NCBI GenBank assembly: GCA_026874595.1
Contig: CM049321.1
Location: forward strand, 23,987,979 to 24,051,978
Origin: Sipunculus nudus
Lineage: Eukaryota; Annelida; Sipuncula; Golfingiida; Sipunculidae
DNA length: 64,000 nucleotides
Reading direction: 5' to 3'
Shown: in pieces, positions 13,066-25,481 of the stretch
Layout: the number at the start of each line of letters is the position of its first letter
How positions within the stretch are numbered: position 1 is the stretch's first letter
Translations under genes and position numbers: made by a program
The notes under the pieces: model-generated
The model's database searches: none
What the model was told of the DNA's origin: nothing
What the model saw: only the letters and a program-made list of their open reading frames with translations

Positions 13066-13435
13066 TATCTAGTAGTGTAGACAGTATTTTCGCTTCAATG
13101 GCGAAATGTACTACGAATTATATTTTGTTTCGGACAGTATATTATGCATTAAGCACCACACTTGGTTCATCCATTAAATTTGCAATCGTTTGATGGACAC
13201 GACGTTGTTGAATAAATTATAAAACGACAATTCATTGATTAGCCTGGTGTGCTCCGATTTTAAGGTGTTTTATTAGTTTAAGAAGAAAGAAATGTCTATT
13301 CTTAAGATGAGGTGTATTATCCTTTTTAAAAGCTTGTCAAAATTGATTTGTAAGACAACGCTGGGGGTTTGCAGTGAGGACATGCACACGACGGTAACAT
13401 ATTTATTACCTTTAGTAAAATAAATAGGGATTAGT
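13066..13435. mobile_element. MITE-like repeat, copy of 3797-4100
   Basis: It shares ordered phrases with 3797-4100, including 'tttgatggacac', 'acaattcatt' and 'gtctattcttaagat'. Confidence 0.45.
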
Positions 13436-13830
13436 ATTTAAGTCTTTGAAAGGATCGGCCCTGTGACCTTGAATTTTGACCCCAAATCGAAAAGAATCTT
13501 CCCCTACTAGCAGATGTGTATAATATCTGGAATATGGAAGGTTTGAAAAGTTTGGCTTGAAATGCATACACATTCCTTCTGAAGAAATAGGTCCGGTGAC
13601 CTAGACCTTTGGACCTCAAAATCGAAAGAGTTTTTAATTTAGTGGTGAGCCATGTTGAAATGATATGGTCACTATTTTTTTAACAGATTTGACCTTGACC
13701 TTTGACCTTGTGATACAAATTCATTTATGCTCTCCCCATACTGGCAATTCCGCTAAATGTGCAAGATGGACAGTTTAGAATGAAAAGCTTGGCTTAAAAT
13801 GCAGCCATAATCTTTTTAAATAAGTGACCC
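13436..13830 (+). repeat. Second block of the TGACCTTTGACC repeat
   Basis: It contains the 'cttccccta', 'ggtttgaaa' and 'ttggcttgaaatgca' phrases of the 12.3-kb array and 'tgaccttgacctttgacctt' at about 13690. A GGATGGACAGATGGACAGAC tail sits near 13937. Confidence 0.6.
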
Positions 13831-14159
13831 AAAAATCTCACAGGTTCTTTCTTAAAAGTAGAGCCATATGTGGGTCATGCTTGAAATCCATATGTCAAAC
13901 CAACCTGGAGTTATTATTTGGCAACAAATTTGTTTGGATGGACAGATGGACAGACAAACAGGGTGATTACTATAGGGCATCCACTTGTAATCAATAAACA
14001 CACCAGGTTTTGGGACACTAGATGGAATCACAGATGAGAAACTGACATGATTGTTGTCATTTATAGTAAAAATATAGAAAAATATACGTTATTCCCATAT
14101 TTTGTGGGAGTAATGTCCAATTATTCCCACAACATTTAATATGTGACAGTTTTTTTCCA

Positions 14160-14540
14160 TAAAACTTGGAGATGCTAGCTCCTGCTATTACTGAGAATTG
14201 ATGGTTTAATGTACTGATGACTGATGCCCCCTGGCGCCCCCCCCCCCCCCATAAAAAAGGTTGATGCAGGTGGCGGGATCAGTACCTCAATTTCAAATAT
14301 AAATCATGTGATTAACATTTGCATACAATTTGGTGATGATAGCTCCAGCCGTTTCTGATTTTGTAATTTTATTATCCTTTTTTGGCCAAAGACTAAGTTC
14401 AGTTTCCTGAAACTTGGCCAAGATTCACAAAACTGGAACTATTCAATGAAACCTGAGAGAGATCGTTTCAGGGATTTTTTCTGTGAAATATTAAATTATT
14501 TGTCTTGACAGTTTCGAAGAAGAAGATTTTTAAAGTTTTT
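14160..14540 (+). repeat. Dispersed repeat paired with 18835-19120
   Basis: Shared phrases include 'caggtggcg', 'catgtga', 'tttggtgatg', 'agctccagc', 'gtttctga', 'ctaagttca' and 'agaagaagatttttaaag'. A C13+ homopolymer lies at about 14237-14250. Bases 14700-15340 show no recognisable feature. Confidence 0.6.
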
Positions 14541-15348
14541 AAGTAACTGCAAAACCGATAGTGTTTAGTGATTTTTTGCATAAGATTTTGCAATGCTAGT
14601 TCCAGTAGTTTTTTAAGATAGTATGGGTAAACATACAGATGCAGCCATAACTGATGCCGCCACACCATCGCATACCGTTAGTTCAAAGGTTCACTAAAAA
14701 GAGCACATGCACTGAAAGTGTGTCGACTTCATGCATGAAGGAAGTCCTTGAGCGGGTGCATATCTTATGGATTTGTCTCTTTACAGATGGTGAGACATAG
14801 GAATGCATAGACAGATACCTATTTTATATGTCTTAACTTTGATATATTTAAACCATGAAGTGAAGTGATTGAAAAAAAAAAGATGAAGAAAACAAAATGT
14901 ATGACTTAATAATCTCAAACCTGTTACTTGTGTGTTTTATTGTCCATACTCTTCGTATTTGAATGGTTTTCCAGATGTGTGAATTCTTTGGGGCATCTCC
15001 TCTCATGTGTTTTTTCTTACATATTTGATCAGTGTACACACACATCAAATATATTTCCTACAAGACCCACTTTTAAACTGCCTCTGTCACACATGACTTT
15101 GGTGTGTAAGGTATGGCCAGAGGATTTAGAAAGCATTTGCAATATTTTTCGCATTTTGCTTCTATCAGTGTAAGGACTGTTTTCGATGTGGATACCGTAA
15201 GATCAGTATTAATTTCACCGTTTTATTGAGAACTGTTGGTCTCTGGCATGAATTTGTTGAGCCAGATTGACAGAAGAGGATGAGATGGATGAGATAAAAC
15301 CTGTGTATGTTTCCAGATCATCAGAACGATGAAAACTTAATCACATGA

Positions 15349-16720
15349 TGCACATGTGTATGGTTTGTCTGTATAAGTATGAGTTCTGTTGTGTCTAGCC
15401 AACTGAGATGAATAAGTGAAAAACTTTCCACATTTTCATATTGGTATGCTTACTCTCCAGTGTGAATCCTGTTGTGCGCTTTAAGATCAGAGGCGTCGGA
15501 AAAGGATTTCCCGTATAATTCACACTGGAATGGTTTTTCTCTGGTATGTGTTCTTAAATGAACTTTCAGATGGTGTGAACGTGTGAAGGCTCTACCACAT
15601 TGTTTACATATATGTGGTTTCTCCCCGGTGTGAATTTTGTTGTGTCTGGATAACAGAGAAGAATAAGAGAAACACTTCCAACACTTTTCACATTTGTATG
15701 GTTTCTCTCCAGTATGAATCATGGTGTGCATTTTTAGATCGGAGGCTTTGGAGTAGGATTTCCCACACACCTCGCATTGGAACGGTTTTTCTCTGGTATG
15801 CGTTCCCATGTGTGCATTCAGATGACATGCACGGGTGAAGCTCCTACCACATTGTTCACATTTGTATGGGTCCTCTCCCGTATGAATTCGGCAGTGAACA
15901 TTAAGATGAGAGGACCGAGAGAAAGACTTCCCACACCAATCACAAATGAATGGTTTTTCCCTGGTATGAATCTTTAATTGTTTTTTCATATCACTTTGAC
16001 GTATGAAGCATGTACCACATATTTCGCAAGGGAATGGTTTGACTCCAGAGTGGCTTCGTTTGTGTTCTTTCAGAGAAAATCAGCGCGTAAAAGATTTAAC
16101 GCACTGCTTACAACTATACTGCTTTTCTCCAGAATGACTTATAATGTACAGATAGATTATACGAGTAGTAAAAACATTTGTCACATTTTTCACATTTAAA
16201 TGGTTTCTCTCCAGTATGACTTCCGATGTGCATTTTTAGATTGGAGGCCCCAGCGAACGATTTCCCACACAATTCACACTTGAATGGTTTTTCTCCAGTA
16301 TGAGACCTAACATGCCTCTTCAGACCAGCAGAACAAATGAATCTCTTCCCACAGTGTTCACATATATATGGTTTTTCTCTTGTATGAGTTCTGGTGTTCA
16401 TATTCAGATGAGAGGACTGGGAGAAAGATTTCCCACACCATTCACATATGAATGTTTTATCTCCGATTCGAGTTCTGATGTGTGTTTGCAGATCAGCTGG
16501 ATTGTTGAAACATTTACCATCTGCTATACAGCTCTGTGATTCTTCTCCAGTGTGGGTTTTTTGTGTTCATTCAAAGAAGATGAACAAGTTAATGAATGAC
16601 TACACTGACCAGATTCCACATTTTGGGTACTGCTTTTACTGCAATCCTTGTCCTCTTCATCTTTAACAAACATATCAAGATCCTGTTGTATAAAACTTGT
16701 TGAATACATATTTGATTCAC
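15349..16720 (-). pseudogene. Decayed C2H2 zinc-finger array
   Basis: Reading down the minus strand, an exon opens after a pyrimidine-rich acceptor at 16721-16723 (start MYSTSFIQQDLDMFVKDEE). About 13 Krueppel-type fingers with TGEKP-like linkers then follow at 84-bp spacing. Clean finger runs are 16401-16114 (three fingers) and 15989-15450 (six fingers). The frame is broken several times: a one-base shift at about 16555 in an A run, a shift near 16140, an in-frame TGA at about 16082 inside a finger, and a stop plus shift at about 15448, after which one more finger (KCGKFFTYSSQLARH) is readable to about 15349. One finger has Y for its second Cys (CELYGKSF). It was formerly a nuclear DNA-binding protein. 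Truncated isoforms remain possible, but the breaks favour a pseudogene. Confidence 0.75.
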
Positions 16721-16899
16721 CTGCAAGGAAAAAAAAAGAAAACAAACTTAGTACATTGAGGCACTGTCATGATCATGATTGCTACAGGATAAATTATGAC
16801 AGACTTCAAAGGTTCATTTTTAAATTGAAATATCTCTGTTATTTACTAACAAGAGCACCGCAAATGGTGCATAAATATGTGTGAATTTTGCTGAGAATG

Positions 16900-17253
16900 T
16901 AACACAAGAGAGAAACTGTATTCTGGTGTGCATATTTAGATGAGAGGACTGGGAGAAAGATTTCCTACACCATTCACATATGAATTTTTTTTTCTCCAAT
17001 TTGAGTTCTGATGTGTGTTTGCAGTTCAGCTTGATTTGTGAAACAGTTACCACATACTATACAGCTCTGTGATTTCCCTCCAGTGTGGTTTTGTTGTGTA
17101 TGTAAAAAAAGATGAGCAAGTATACGAATGACTACACTGACTAGATTCCTGATGTTGGGCATTTCTGTTGATGCAATTCTGGTCCTCTTCATCTTTAACA
17201 AACGTATCAAGACCATTTTGAATCAAACTTTTTGAATCCATGTTTAAATCACC
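16900..17253 (-). pseudogene. Duplicated 5' segment of the zinc-finger gene
   Basis: This segment parallels 16405-16720. It has a pyrimidine-rich acceptor near 17254, a start resembling MDSKSLIQNGLDTFVKDEED, a TCSS region, one degenerate finger (CIVCGNCF) and one good finger start (FICEWCRKSFSQSSHL). Frames shift before the first finger and again in an A9 run near 16990. No finger array follows. The offset between copies is about 530 bp, so this is a tandem duplication that also includes upstream intron sequence. Confidence 0.7.
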
Positions 17254-17339
17254 TGCGAGGAAAAAAAACAGGAAACAAACTTAGTACATCCGTGCACTGT
17301 CATGATCAGGTCCACTGGGCTGAAAAAGGAAATACTTTC

Positions 17340-18480
17340 AACTTGAGAAACAATATTTTTCACATAAAAGGACAGAAGGTGGCACCACCTGTCTTCCGTA
17401 GAAGACAAAGCTATCCAAGATCTTCGATCAATTTGTTGGACCAATCCATGCATCCCGACTGAGAAATTTATGATTTTGTGTGATTTTCACCATATATGGC
17501 AATATTCAAAGTCAAGGCAACTCTCGTAGTAAAGGTCATGAACCCAATTTAAAATACCTCATCCGATAACCCATGTTTATGTTTATGTATAATATGAAAG
17601 AAATCTGTCCATTAGTTTTTAACTTATAATCTTCACAGTACTGTCAAGAAGCGAGAATGGGGGTATTAAACCGCATGAAAACAAATAAAGGATAACAGGT
17701 ACCGCCACCAGTTTCCGGAAAATGAAAACACTATCCAAGATTTTGTTCAACTAGGTTTTTTGATCAATCCAAGCAAGATTTCTTGAGACATTTAAGAATA
17801 TGTGTGATTTTCCCCAAAAATGGACATATTCAAGGTCAAGGTCACTCTCCTTATAAAGGTTATGGCCCCATTTTGAATAGGCTTCATACCCATATCAATG
17901 CATATGTCAAGTTTTGTAAAGATCCGAGAAATCTTGTGGCGGTCAGGGTCACTGGTCACATGCAAAAACAGCCTCAACTGACAGCTTCCGATTGGATGAT
18001 TTCATGTAAATGAAAGATCTTGAGCTGCAGAGTAAACGTGAATATAGGTGGCGCCACCTGTCATAAAATGGAGAAAGCTGTCCAGGATGTATAAACCTGC
18101 AAAATTTCAGGTGGAAAAGTCAAACCACTGCTGAGATATGCTGATTTTATCCCAAGGCAGATGAACAGATGGATGCTGTGCAAAAATGGCTGCAGGTGGC
18201 ACCACCATTTTTATGTATTTATAAAGCTATCAAAGGGCTACATTCGTGCAAAATTTTTAGCCTATTTGGTCAAATGGTTCCGAGATATGTGGGTTTATGT
18301 GTGGACACAGACGCACAAATGGACGCTGGGCAACGAGGAAAGGTCAGAGGTCAACCAAAAATGAGAGCGCAGCAGTTTACATGTGACCTGATGATAAACC
18401 TGATTCGCTTAAAATGCAAACCAAGTTTTTTCAAACAGTTAAAAGATATAGTTCCAATAATCTGGGAATTCAGCATCTAG
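17340..18480 (+). repeat. GGTGGCGCC-type repeats, including a copy related to the 60-61-kb array
   Basis: A roughly 325-bp unit recurs at about 17375 and 17700 ('ccacc', 'tatccaagat', 'tgtgtgattttc'). From about 18030 to 18330 the sequence matches, in reverse complement, the unit of the array at 60220-61535: 'aggtggcgccacctgtcat', 'aaagctgtccaggatgtat', 'aaaatttcaggtgg', 'gcagatgaacagatgga'. The plus-strand open frames here are repeat artefacts. Confidence 0.7.
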
Positions 18481-18526
18481 ACATTGTGTCTAGACGTCTA
18501 GATGCTGTGTCTAGACGTCTAGACCC
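18471..18526. repeat. Nested palindromes around CTAGACGTCTAG
   Basis: The arms CAGCATCTAGAC (18471-18482) and GTCTAGATGCTG (18496-18507) are perfect reverse complements. The 12-bp palindrome CTAGACGTCTAG occurs twice. Its function is unknown. Confidence 0.8.
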
Positions 18527-18834
18527 CCGTTAGAACCAGGTCAGTTGCCATGGTGATGTCTGGACCCCACCTGTTTATACTGAGTGACCTCTTGACTTGG
18601 CTGCTGAAACTTAGCATGTTGTCAAATCTGTTTTCAAACACAGAAAGCCTTTTTCAATTGGCTACATTGCTTCTTTAAAGCTGTATTTACCCAATCTATT
18701 CTTATAAACCTGGTAGAACCCTACCATAGAATAATTCTTGTAAAGTTTAAACCAATCAGCTGAATAGTTTCTTTAAAAAACAGTGTATAAGCTAGAAGAG
18801 TCTAAACTTACATTTTTGCTTGTAAAAAAACAGA

Positions 18835-19120
18835 TCAATGTAGGTGGCGCCACCAACACCTCCATTTCAGATATGACTCATGTGACAAACATTGGCATAA
18901 AAATTTGGTGATGGCAGCTCCAGCTGTTTCTGAGATTTTTAGTTTAGTTTGCTTTTTTGCACAGATGACTAAGTTCAACTTCCTGTAACTCGGTCAAAAA
19001 TGATTGAACTAAAACAATTTAAACAAATTTGAAAAAGATTTTTCCAAGGAACATTTCTGTGAAATATTGGACAATTTGGCTGGACAGTTTCAGAGAAGAA
19101 GATTTTTAAAGGTTTTTAAG
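18835..19120 (+). repeat. Dispersed repeat paired with 14160-14540
   Basis: It has the same ordered phrases as the 14-kb copy, starting 'taggtggcgccacc'. Bases 19150-19570 show no gene. Confidence 0.6.
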
Positions 19121-19574
19121 CTTTTTCTCTATAAAATCGGAATTAATGCAGATACCCAATAATAAGCTCCAAGGCACCAAGTTTCACATGTAACTAATTC
19201 TTACATGTATATCATGTTGAAGCTGCTTTAATTAATTCTTTCTAATGTGGCAGGTGATTCAAAGGCTCTGTGTAAATAGAATTATCTTCCACGAAGGTCA
19301 GGTTTTATTCTAAGTCCCTTCCACCTTGTTGGTTGATATGATATTGGTGCAAATGGTCTTCACAAAGAGCAAAACAATGTAAAGAAGATGAGCTTACACC
19401 TGAATATAATGCACAAAATAATCTTAGTTTTTGGCCAGCAAAAATGGGTGAATAAAACTCTTTTGGAAAAACCAGATTTTTCCTGATCACACCCATGGTT
19501 TTTACAACCCTTTGCAAAAATTTGCCAACCCTACTACAAAGTGAAGAAAGCCATAATATGTTTGCACAAAAGTA

Positions 19575-20213
19575 CAGTAGAACGCCTGCTAACGGCCATG
19601 CCTCAATAACGGTCAATACGTCTATAACGGTCAGACTTTCCGGTCCCGAATTTTCAACCGTTATATTTCATATTCATTTTGTTGCAATAGGTCTCTCGGT
19701 CCCGCAGGCCGGGAAATGCCTCAATTACCCACCGTGACTGAGATCTTTGACACAAAGCCAGCGTTGCACTACCCCATTCAGCCTCATTATTATGCACAAT
19801 AGTAAGGCATGTGTTCCCACCATCGTGTATGTTTGGGAATAAGTCGTTCGAGCTGGATCTTCATCAGGGTGTTAGTATGCTTTGATGGATACAAAGGGCT
19901 TCTCAACATTTGTACAAAGATTATTGATATACAATCTGTTAGTACTTTAATAACAAACACTGCATTTGTATATATTGTTGGTAATTGTTATAAATAGTAT
20001 TTATAATAGATTGTATTTTTTTATATTTTTCATTGATAACAGTAATTATACTAATACTCTGTATATACGTTTATTTTGTTGATTGTAATAAAGATTTGAT
20101 CTTGGTTTCGTGTATAATCCCCTATCCTGGTGAAGTCCAGTATAACTGCCACTCCTGTATTAAGGCCACTTTCATCCAGTCTTGATGGTGACCGTAATAC
20201 AGGCGTTCTACTG
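19575..20213. mobile_element. pogo/Tigger-like MITE with TA target duplication
   Basis: The left end is TA then CAGTAGAACGCCTG. The right end, reverse-complemented, is CAGTAGAACGCCTG then TA. The 14-bp terminal repeats are perfect and flanked by TA. 'CAGTAGAAC' resembles pogo/Tigger ends (family knowledge). The 639-bp interior has no transposase. Confidence 0.8.
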
Positions 20214-21273
20214 TATATTATGAAAAATAGACTATGAAGATAAGAACCATGAAAGGGATTATTATAACTCTTGATCAAGCATCTTGCAGAAAATAAGTTT
20301 CTGAAGAAATCTCACCTGTCACGATAAACAGTCTGAAGGATTTAATTTGAATGTTTTAATTTGTGTCTGCAAAAATGAGCAAGGCTGATGGACAGCATGC
20401 AAAAAGACTAATCACACAAGGTCTGTATATTTAACTAGAATCACTTTGCTCCCCATCCCCTACAATGGATGTCCATCCAAAATTTGAAAGTAGCAATTGA
20501 TCCACGGGTCATAACACTCAGCTGACTAGCATAACAATAATAGCCTTTTCTTCACAAAAGGAATTGTATCATCTTAAAACCAAACTGAGAGGAAATTTTT
20601 TATGTGATCTTGACCTTTGACCTCCTGACAAAGAATCTGACAGGGTTTTCCTTAAAAAATGGTGGCTCACAATAAATGAAGACTAAATAAAATCAGGATT
20701 GGTCTATTTAGGTATAAGATTTCTTAACATGTTTGACCCATTATGTTCAAATTGCTTGTTGATGGGAATATGTGTATAAACTGAATACCTTTTTTGCAAT
20801 AACATGAAGATGTCTATCCATGGGCCCCGATCCCGAATGCAATGGACAAAAACACTATATTTTTGTAGAATCAAGTTTGAGGGTCAAGGTCAGTAGTTTA
20901 GGAACTCCTCCAAGTAGCTTGCTGAAAGAATTTGTGTATCAAATTTAGGGGAAATATATGCAAAAGATATGAGATTTACAAGCCAATACTTTGTCAGATT
21001 TGATCTGAAAGATCAAGGCCACCAGTTTTCAAATTTATCTAAATCAATGATGGAAACAATTTTAAATGAATTAAATCTAAGATATAAATACGCCATGCTT
21101 CAAACATCTTAACAGAGTCCAAACCCCCTTGTGCTGAGAGGCATTTGTTTGTTTTGTAGCTCACAGAAAATAGGTCACTGTGACCTAGTCTCTGTTTTCC
21201 AAGGAGATTTCCCAATGCCCTCCCTGGATGTTGAGTATGAAATTTAAAGTCTATGGTTATGATTTGTGCCCAG
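20214..21273. other. Gene-free stretch with repeat fragments
   Basis: It holds a TGACCTTTGACCTCC fragment at about 20609 and fragments related to the composite-element interiors. No exon is apparent. Confidence 0.4.
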
Positions 21274-21788
21274 TTAAAGGGACATAATCAAAATAAATAA
21301 ATGCCTGTTCATTCACATTATCAATTCAGGTTTGCTTTATACGAAAGTATCCCAGCAAAACCATCCCAGTAACCAACCTTAATACCTTGCATAAGGCCGT
21401 TTAACACCTTGTTATGGCTGTGTGAATTGGTAAACACAGTCCACATGTGTATATTTCCATAACAAGGTGGCGTGACTGGAGGTCTAATTGTGATCTGCAA
21501 AATGCAATGTTTCAGCCAACAGTAACATGTATTAGATTTTTTTGGGCCAAGTCAGTCAGGGCATCTCCTGATTGACATGTGTTGTGGCTTCCGATGAAAA
21601 AGGCACTATGCGCTGTGTTTTTTCTTGACACCTGCGATTGCTCTCAGTTCACTGTTTTTAACACTTGTTTACAGGAGTAAGCAAACAGTTTCAAGTCAAT
21701 TTTTTTGCAGGTACAGATTTATTTTAAAGGGAAGCAGCTAATTTTATGTAAATTCATCATGCTTTAAAGGTGACTGGGGCCCCTTCAA
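21274..21788. mobile_element. 0.5-kb TIR element, copy 1
   Basis: The left end is TTAAAGGGACATAATCA and the right end, reverse-complemented, resembles TTGAAGGGGCCCCAGTCACC. It matches 46799-47303 along its length (a CACCTTGTTAT phrase, 'gtcagggcatctcctgatt', 'ttaacacttgtttacaggag', 'ggcaggtacagatt'). It is non-autonomous and the superfamily is unresolved. Confidence 0.7.
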
Positions 21789-21860
21789 CAAATGGCAGGA
21801 TGATGGACAAAACAACATCAGTATAACTCAGCTTGACAGAAAGTCTTCTGGAAATGAAAA

Positions 21861-24202
21861 CAAGGGACCCATGGGTCATGGCGCTCAGCTGATCCTGATT
21901 GGACTATAAATGTTTCTCCACTGTGATACTTTATCGAGTCGATAAAGCTTATGAATATCATTGACATGTTGGGCTATTATAATGGAATGTAATGTAATAT
22001 GTGAGTAAATGACAAATGAAATTACCTGACTGATGGATTAATAGAGTCAAATATAGTGGTTTATTTTCTATTGATTTAGGAGGGGTTGAAAATTGTGATA
22101 TATTTGAGCAAATATGAATGCAATGACAGCAGTAATAAGCAGTAGTAGAATGATGATAAGGCAATTTGTTGAATTACTAAAGTGTATGGTAGTCTGCAAG
22201 CTTTCAATTTGACAGATATGATGTTATGATAAACTATGCTGATGAAGTGATTTATGAATTTGTGACTGTATGACACAATATCTCTTAAGTCTTGACAAGG
22301 TACATTATTGTGATGCCCACTATGTCTACATATTACACAATATTGACAAAATTTCTGGCATGTACATAGGTACCTATGGATGAATAGTTATACAAAATAT
22401 TAAAGTATGAATATATCTGATTCATCTTGTTCTTGCTTACTGAGGCTGATTATCTTATCTCATGAACATCCACACTTTCATAGCAATACACCACTTTGTG
22501 GACACAATTAAATGTACACTTTAATCATTGTGATCCTGGTGGTACAATACAAAATCTAAAATGTAGCATGTCCAAGAATAAAATAAAATACAGAAAATTA
22601 TAACATTCATCTAGTTTATACACCAGCTGGGGGGGGGGGGGGGTGAGTGCAGGGCAGAGGGTAAGCCTGCTAGTAGTGGCCAAGCTGGGTCAAGGCATGC
22701 TGCCTGGGGTGGGTTACATAATGCAAGTGAAGGTTGTACTATTAGGTGGGCTAGATGTAAACAACACTTGACATGGTGTATGAAAACATGGATAAAAGCT
22801 ATTCTTTCCAATCAATTTCTTTGAAATTTCAGATTTTAAAAGATTAAATCCTTATGTATATATGCTGTGAAAATTAAATCAACAGTGCTTACAGGGGAAA
22901 AACGTGCAATTGCCAAAGTTGGACAAAATTTAAGGTATTGATTTTTAATTATGCTAATAACTTGAAAAATTTGCTAAATTCAGATCTAATTTTGGGTAAA
23001 CAAATGAATCTTGATTAAATAAAGTTATATTCCTGAAAAAAAATCTCTAGGTTCAGCAATTCTCATGTTAGGTGAGTATATATGTTTCCTCATTTTTTTA
23101 AAATTGCATTATATTTTGGCCCATAACTTCAAAATAATACCCAATACTGACCTAATTTTTTGGTATGTTCATAGAAAATGTATGAAAGAATTTGAATACT
23201 AAATATGATCAAAAACAGATCAGTGGTTTTGTTATTAGGCAGCCTTGAAGTGTAACAATGGTTTTTTTATGGAAAACAGAGTTTTTTCCTTAATATCTCG
23301 AAGGAACGAAGTCCTAATGAACCCAATTTTCGGTATGGTAGGAGATTTTGGGGACATCTAAAATTATGCCAACAGCCTGGGGAGCATAGAGATGTGCACT
23401 GAATGACCTACAGTCATCAAAGTGGACTGCTTGACAATGTTAGGGAATACAACAAGAGCCTCCAAAAAATTCAATAACTAGCCTAATTTTGCAGCTTTTA
23501 TTTTCAGATTTCAGATTTTAACAGAATAAATCCTTATGTATACATGCTGTGAAAATTAAATCCACAGTACTTACAGAAAAACGTGCCGTGGCCAAAGTTG
23601 GGCAAAATTTAAGGTTCCAATTTAATATTTTTGCCAATATTTAAAAAAATTTAACAGATTTTGATCTAATTTTTGGTATACAATTAAATTTTGATTAATT
23701 AAAGTTGTATTACTGGAAAAAAGTCCCTGCCTTTAACCCTTTTGGTCTTAAGTGACCAAATATCTTCCTAATTTTTTACAAAGTCCATTATGTTTGGGCA
23801 CTAACTTTTTTAAATTATATAATAGAGACTTAATTTCTTGCATGTACATAAGAACTATATAGAGGAATATTGGTGGTAAATATGAAGAAAACCAGATGAG
23901 TGGTTTTGATATTAGGCAGTCCTGAAGTGTGAAAATAGATTTCTAATAAAAAATGAGGTTTTTCCTTAATATCTCGAAGGAACGAAGTCCTATTGACCAA
24001 ATTTTTTGCATGGTAGGAGACTTTGGGGACATCTAAATGTATGCCAAATTTCAGATTCGTAGGTCTAACGGTGTCAAAACGTGCCAGTCTTACGGACGGA
24101 CATCCAGACGGACGGACGGACGGACAGACGGACGGACGGACGGACAACGGACAATGGACCACGACTATAGCTCAGATGACTTATAGTCAGCTGAGCTAAA
24201 AA
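21861..24202 (+). mobile_element. Composite non-autonomous element, copy A
   Basis: It begins CAAGGGACCCATGGGTCATG and a GCGCTCAGCTGATCC phrase, and ends with the terminal hairpin and AAAAA. Two internal direct repeats of roughly 600-700 bp (about 22825-23420 and 23505-24100) share 'aaatccttatgtata', 'gggcaaaatttaagg', 'cttaatatctcgaagg' and 'gggacatctaaa'. A (GGAC)n tract lies at 24093-24147. No coding sequence is found, so any transposition needs enzymes from elsewhere. Confidence 0.7.
24168..24198 (+). repeat. Terminal hairpin of composite element A
   Basis: The left arm TAGCTCAG-A-TGACT, the loop TAT and the right arm AGTCA-G-CTGAGCTA form a 14-bp stem with one mismatch. AAAA follows directly. 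The same structure ends copy B at 28032-28062 with one arm base changed. Confidence 0.85.
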
Positions 24203-24779
24203 TACTCATGGTCAATAAACATCCGAGGTTTATAGAAACTAGATGGAACAGCAGCTGAGACACTAATATAATTTTTTTAATATTTTTACTAGTCTCAACA
24301 ATAGAGGAACAAGGGATGAAAAATTCCACCAGTCTTGTGTGAAAGTAAAAAAAAAAAAAAAAAAAAGTATTGGTGGGGCCACTGGTCTTCAGGAACTGAT
24401 AAAACTAGTTATGACTGATATACACGTAAGGCATCAGGACAATGAATCAAACTACAAATGCTGTCATTTGACAGTTGCAAAATATGTAAGAAGGGCCCAA
24501 TGACCAAAAACTCACTTCTGAATTCTTATATTTAATATACTGAACTGTTAAGCTAGAAATACTTTTATTTCATACATGAAACTTTTTCATATCTAATAGT
24601 TGATTACCACTGAAAAAAAATGCAGAAAAATGTGATAGAATCTAGGGAGTTCATGGATTTTAACGGAAAATTAAGGTGTTACCTTAATTTCTTGTAGGAA
24701 CAAAGACACAGTTTTGAGTTTAGTAGTAGAACTTAGGGACATCTTATTGTAAGTTGAATTCAGTCAAGAATTCTAGAGT

Positions 24780-25030
24780 CATGTTAGAGTCAAGATTCTA
24801 GGTCCAATGGTTATGATTTGTGCCCTGTTTACCACATCACTGAAGGTCTCAAAAAATAAAAATTTAAAGAAAATGTGTAAAAATTTGAAAAAAAAATCCA
24901 GGTGGTGCCACCAGTTTGCAGAGTCAAGCATTGGTTGTTCAGATACTGGAGCTTTTGTATCAAATTTTTTATTATTATGGGGGGGGGGGGGTACTTCTGA
25001 GCCCCATAGTTCATCAGATATGGATAATAG
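24780..25030 (+). repeat. Dispersed repeat fragment related to 28450-29230
   Basis: It shares 'ccaatggtta', 'gaaggtctcaaaaa', 'ggtgccacc', 'gttgttcagatactggagct' and 'gggtacttctga'. A G13 run sits at about 24979-24991. Open frames on both strands here are repeat artefacts. Confidence 0.6.
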
Positions 25031-25177
25031 ATACATAGGGTGTGTTTTGGCGAGTTGTTTGGTTTGTTTGTGAACAGAAGCTGGTTGCTGGATTGCACTA
25101 AAACGCGTTTGGTCAAGAACAAAAATGGCGTCCTTGAAATGACGAAATCAAGAGTCAACATTTGCCGCCTTTCTTAA

Positions 25178-25422
25178 CAAGGGACCCATGGGTCACGGCC
25201 CTTAGCTGATCCTGATTGGACTATAAATGTATCACCATTGTGATACTATATTGAGTAGATAAAGCTTAGAATATCATTACTATAAATTTACAGTATAACA
25301 TACATGTGATTGTGAATATATCAGTTGATTCACATTTCTAAATTGCATCAACGTTTATAGCTAATGTATCTAGTTTATAGAACCTGTCAACAGAATGGGA
25401 TGGAGGGAGGAAGGGATGCAAT

Positions 25423-25481
<59 letters not shown>

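Noticed and set aside
15614-16539. Plus-strand open frames opposite the zinc-finger array
   Set aside because: They arise from the 84-bp finger periodicity read backwards.
23830-24162. Minus-strand frame with repeated SVRPSV motif
   Set aside because: Translation of the (GGAC)n tract of the composite element; the same type occurs at 7666-7956.
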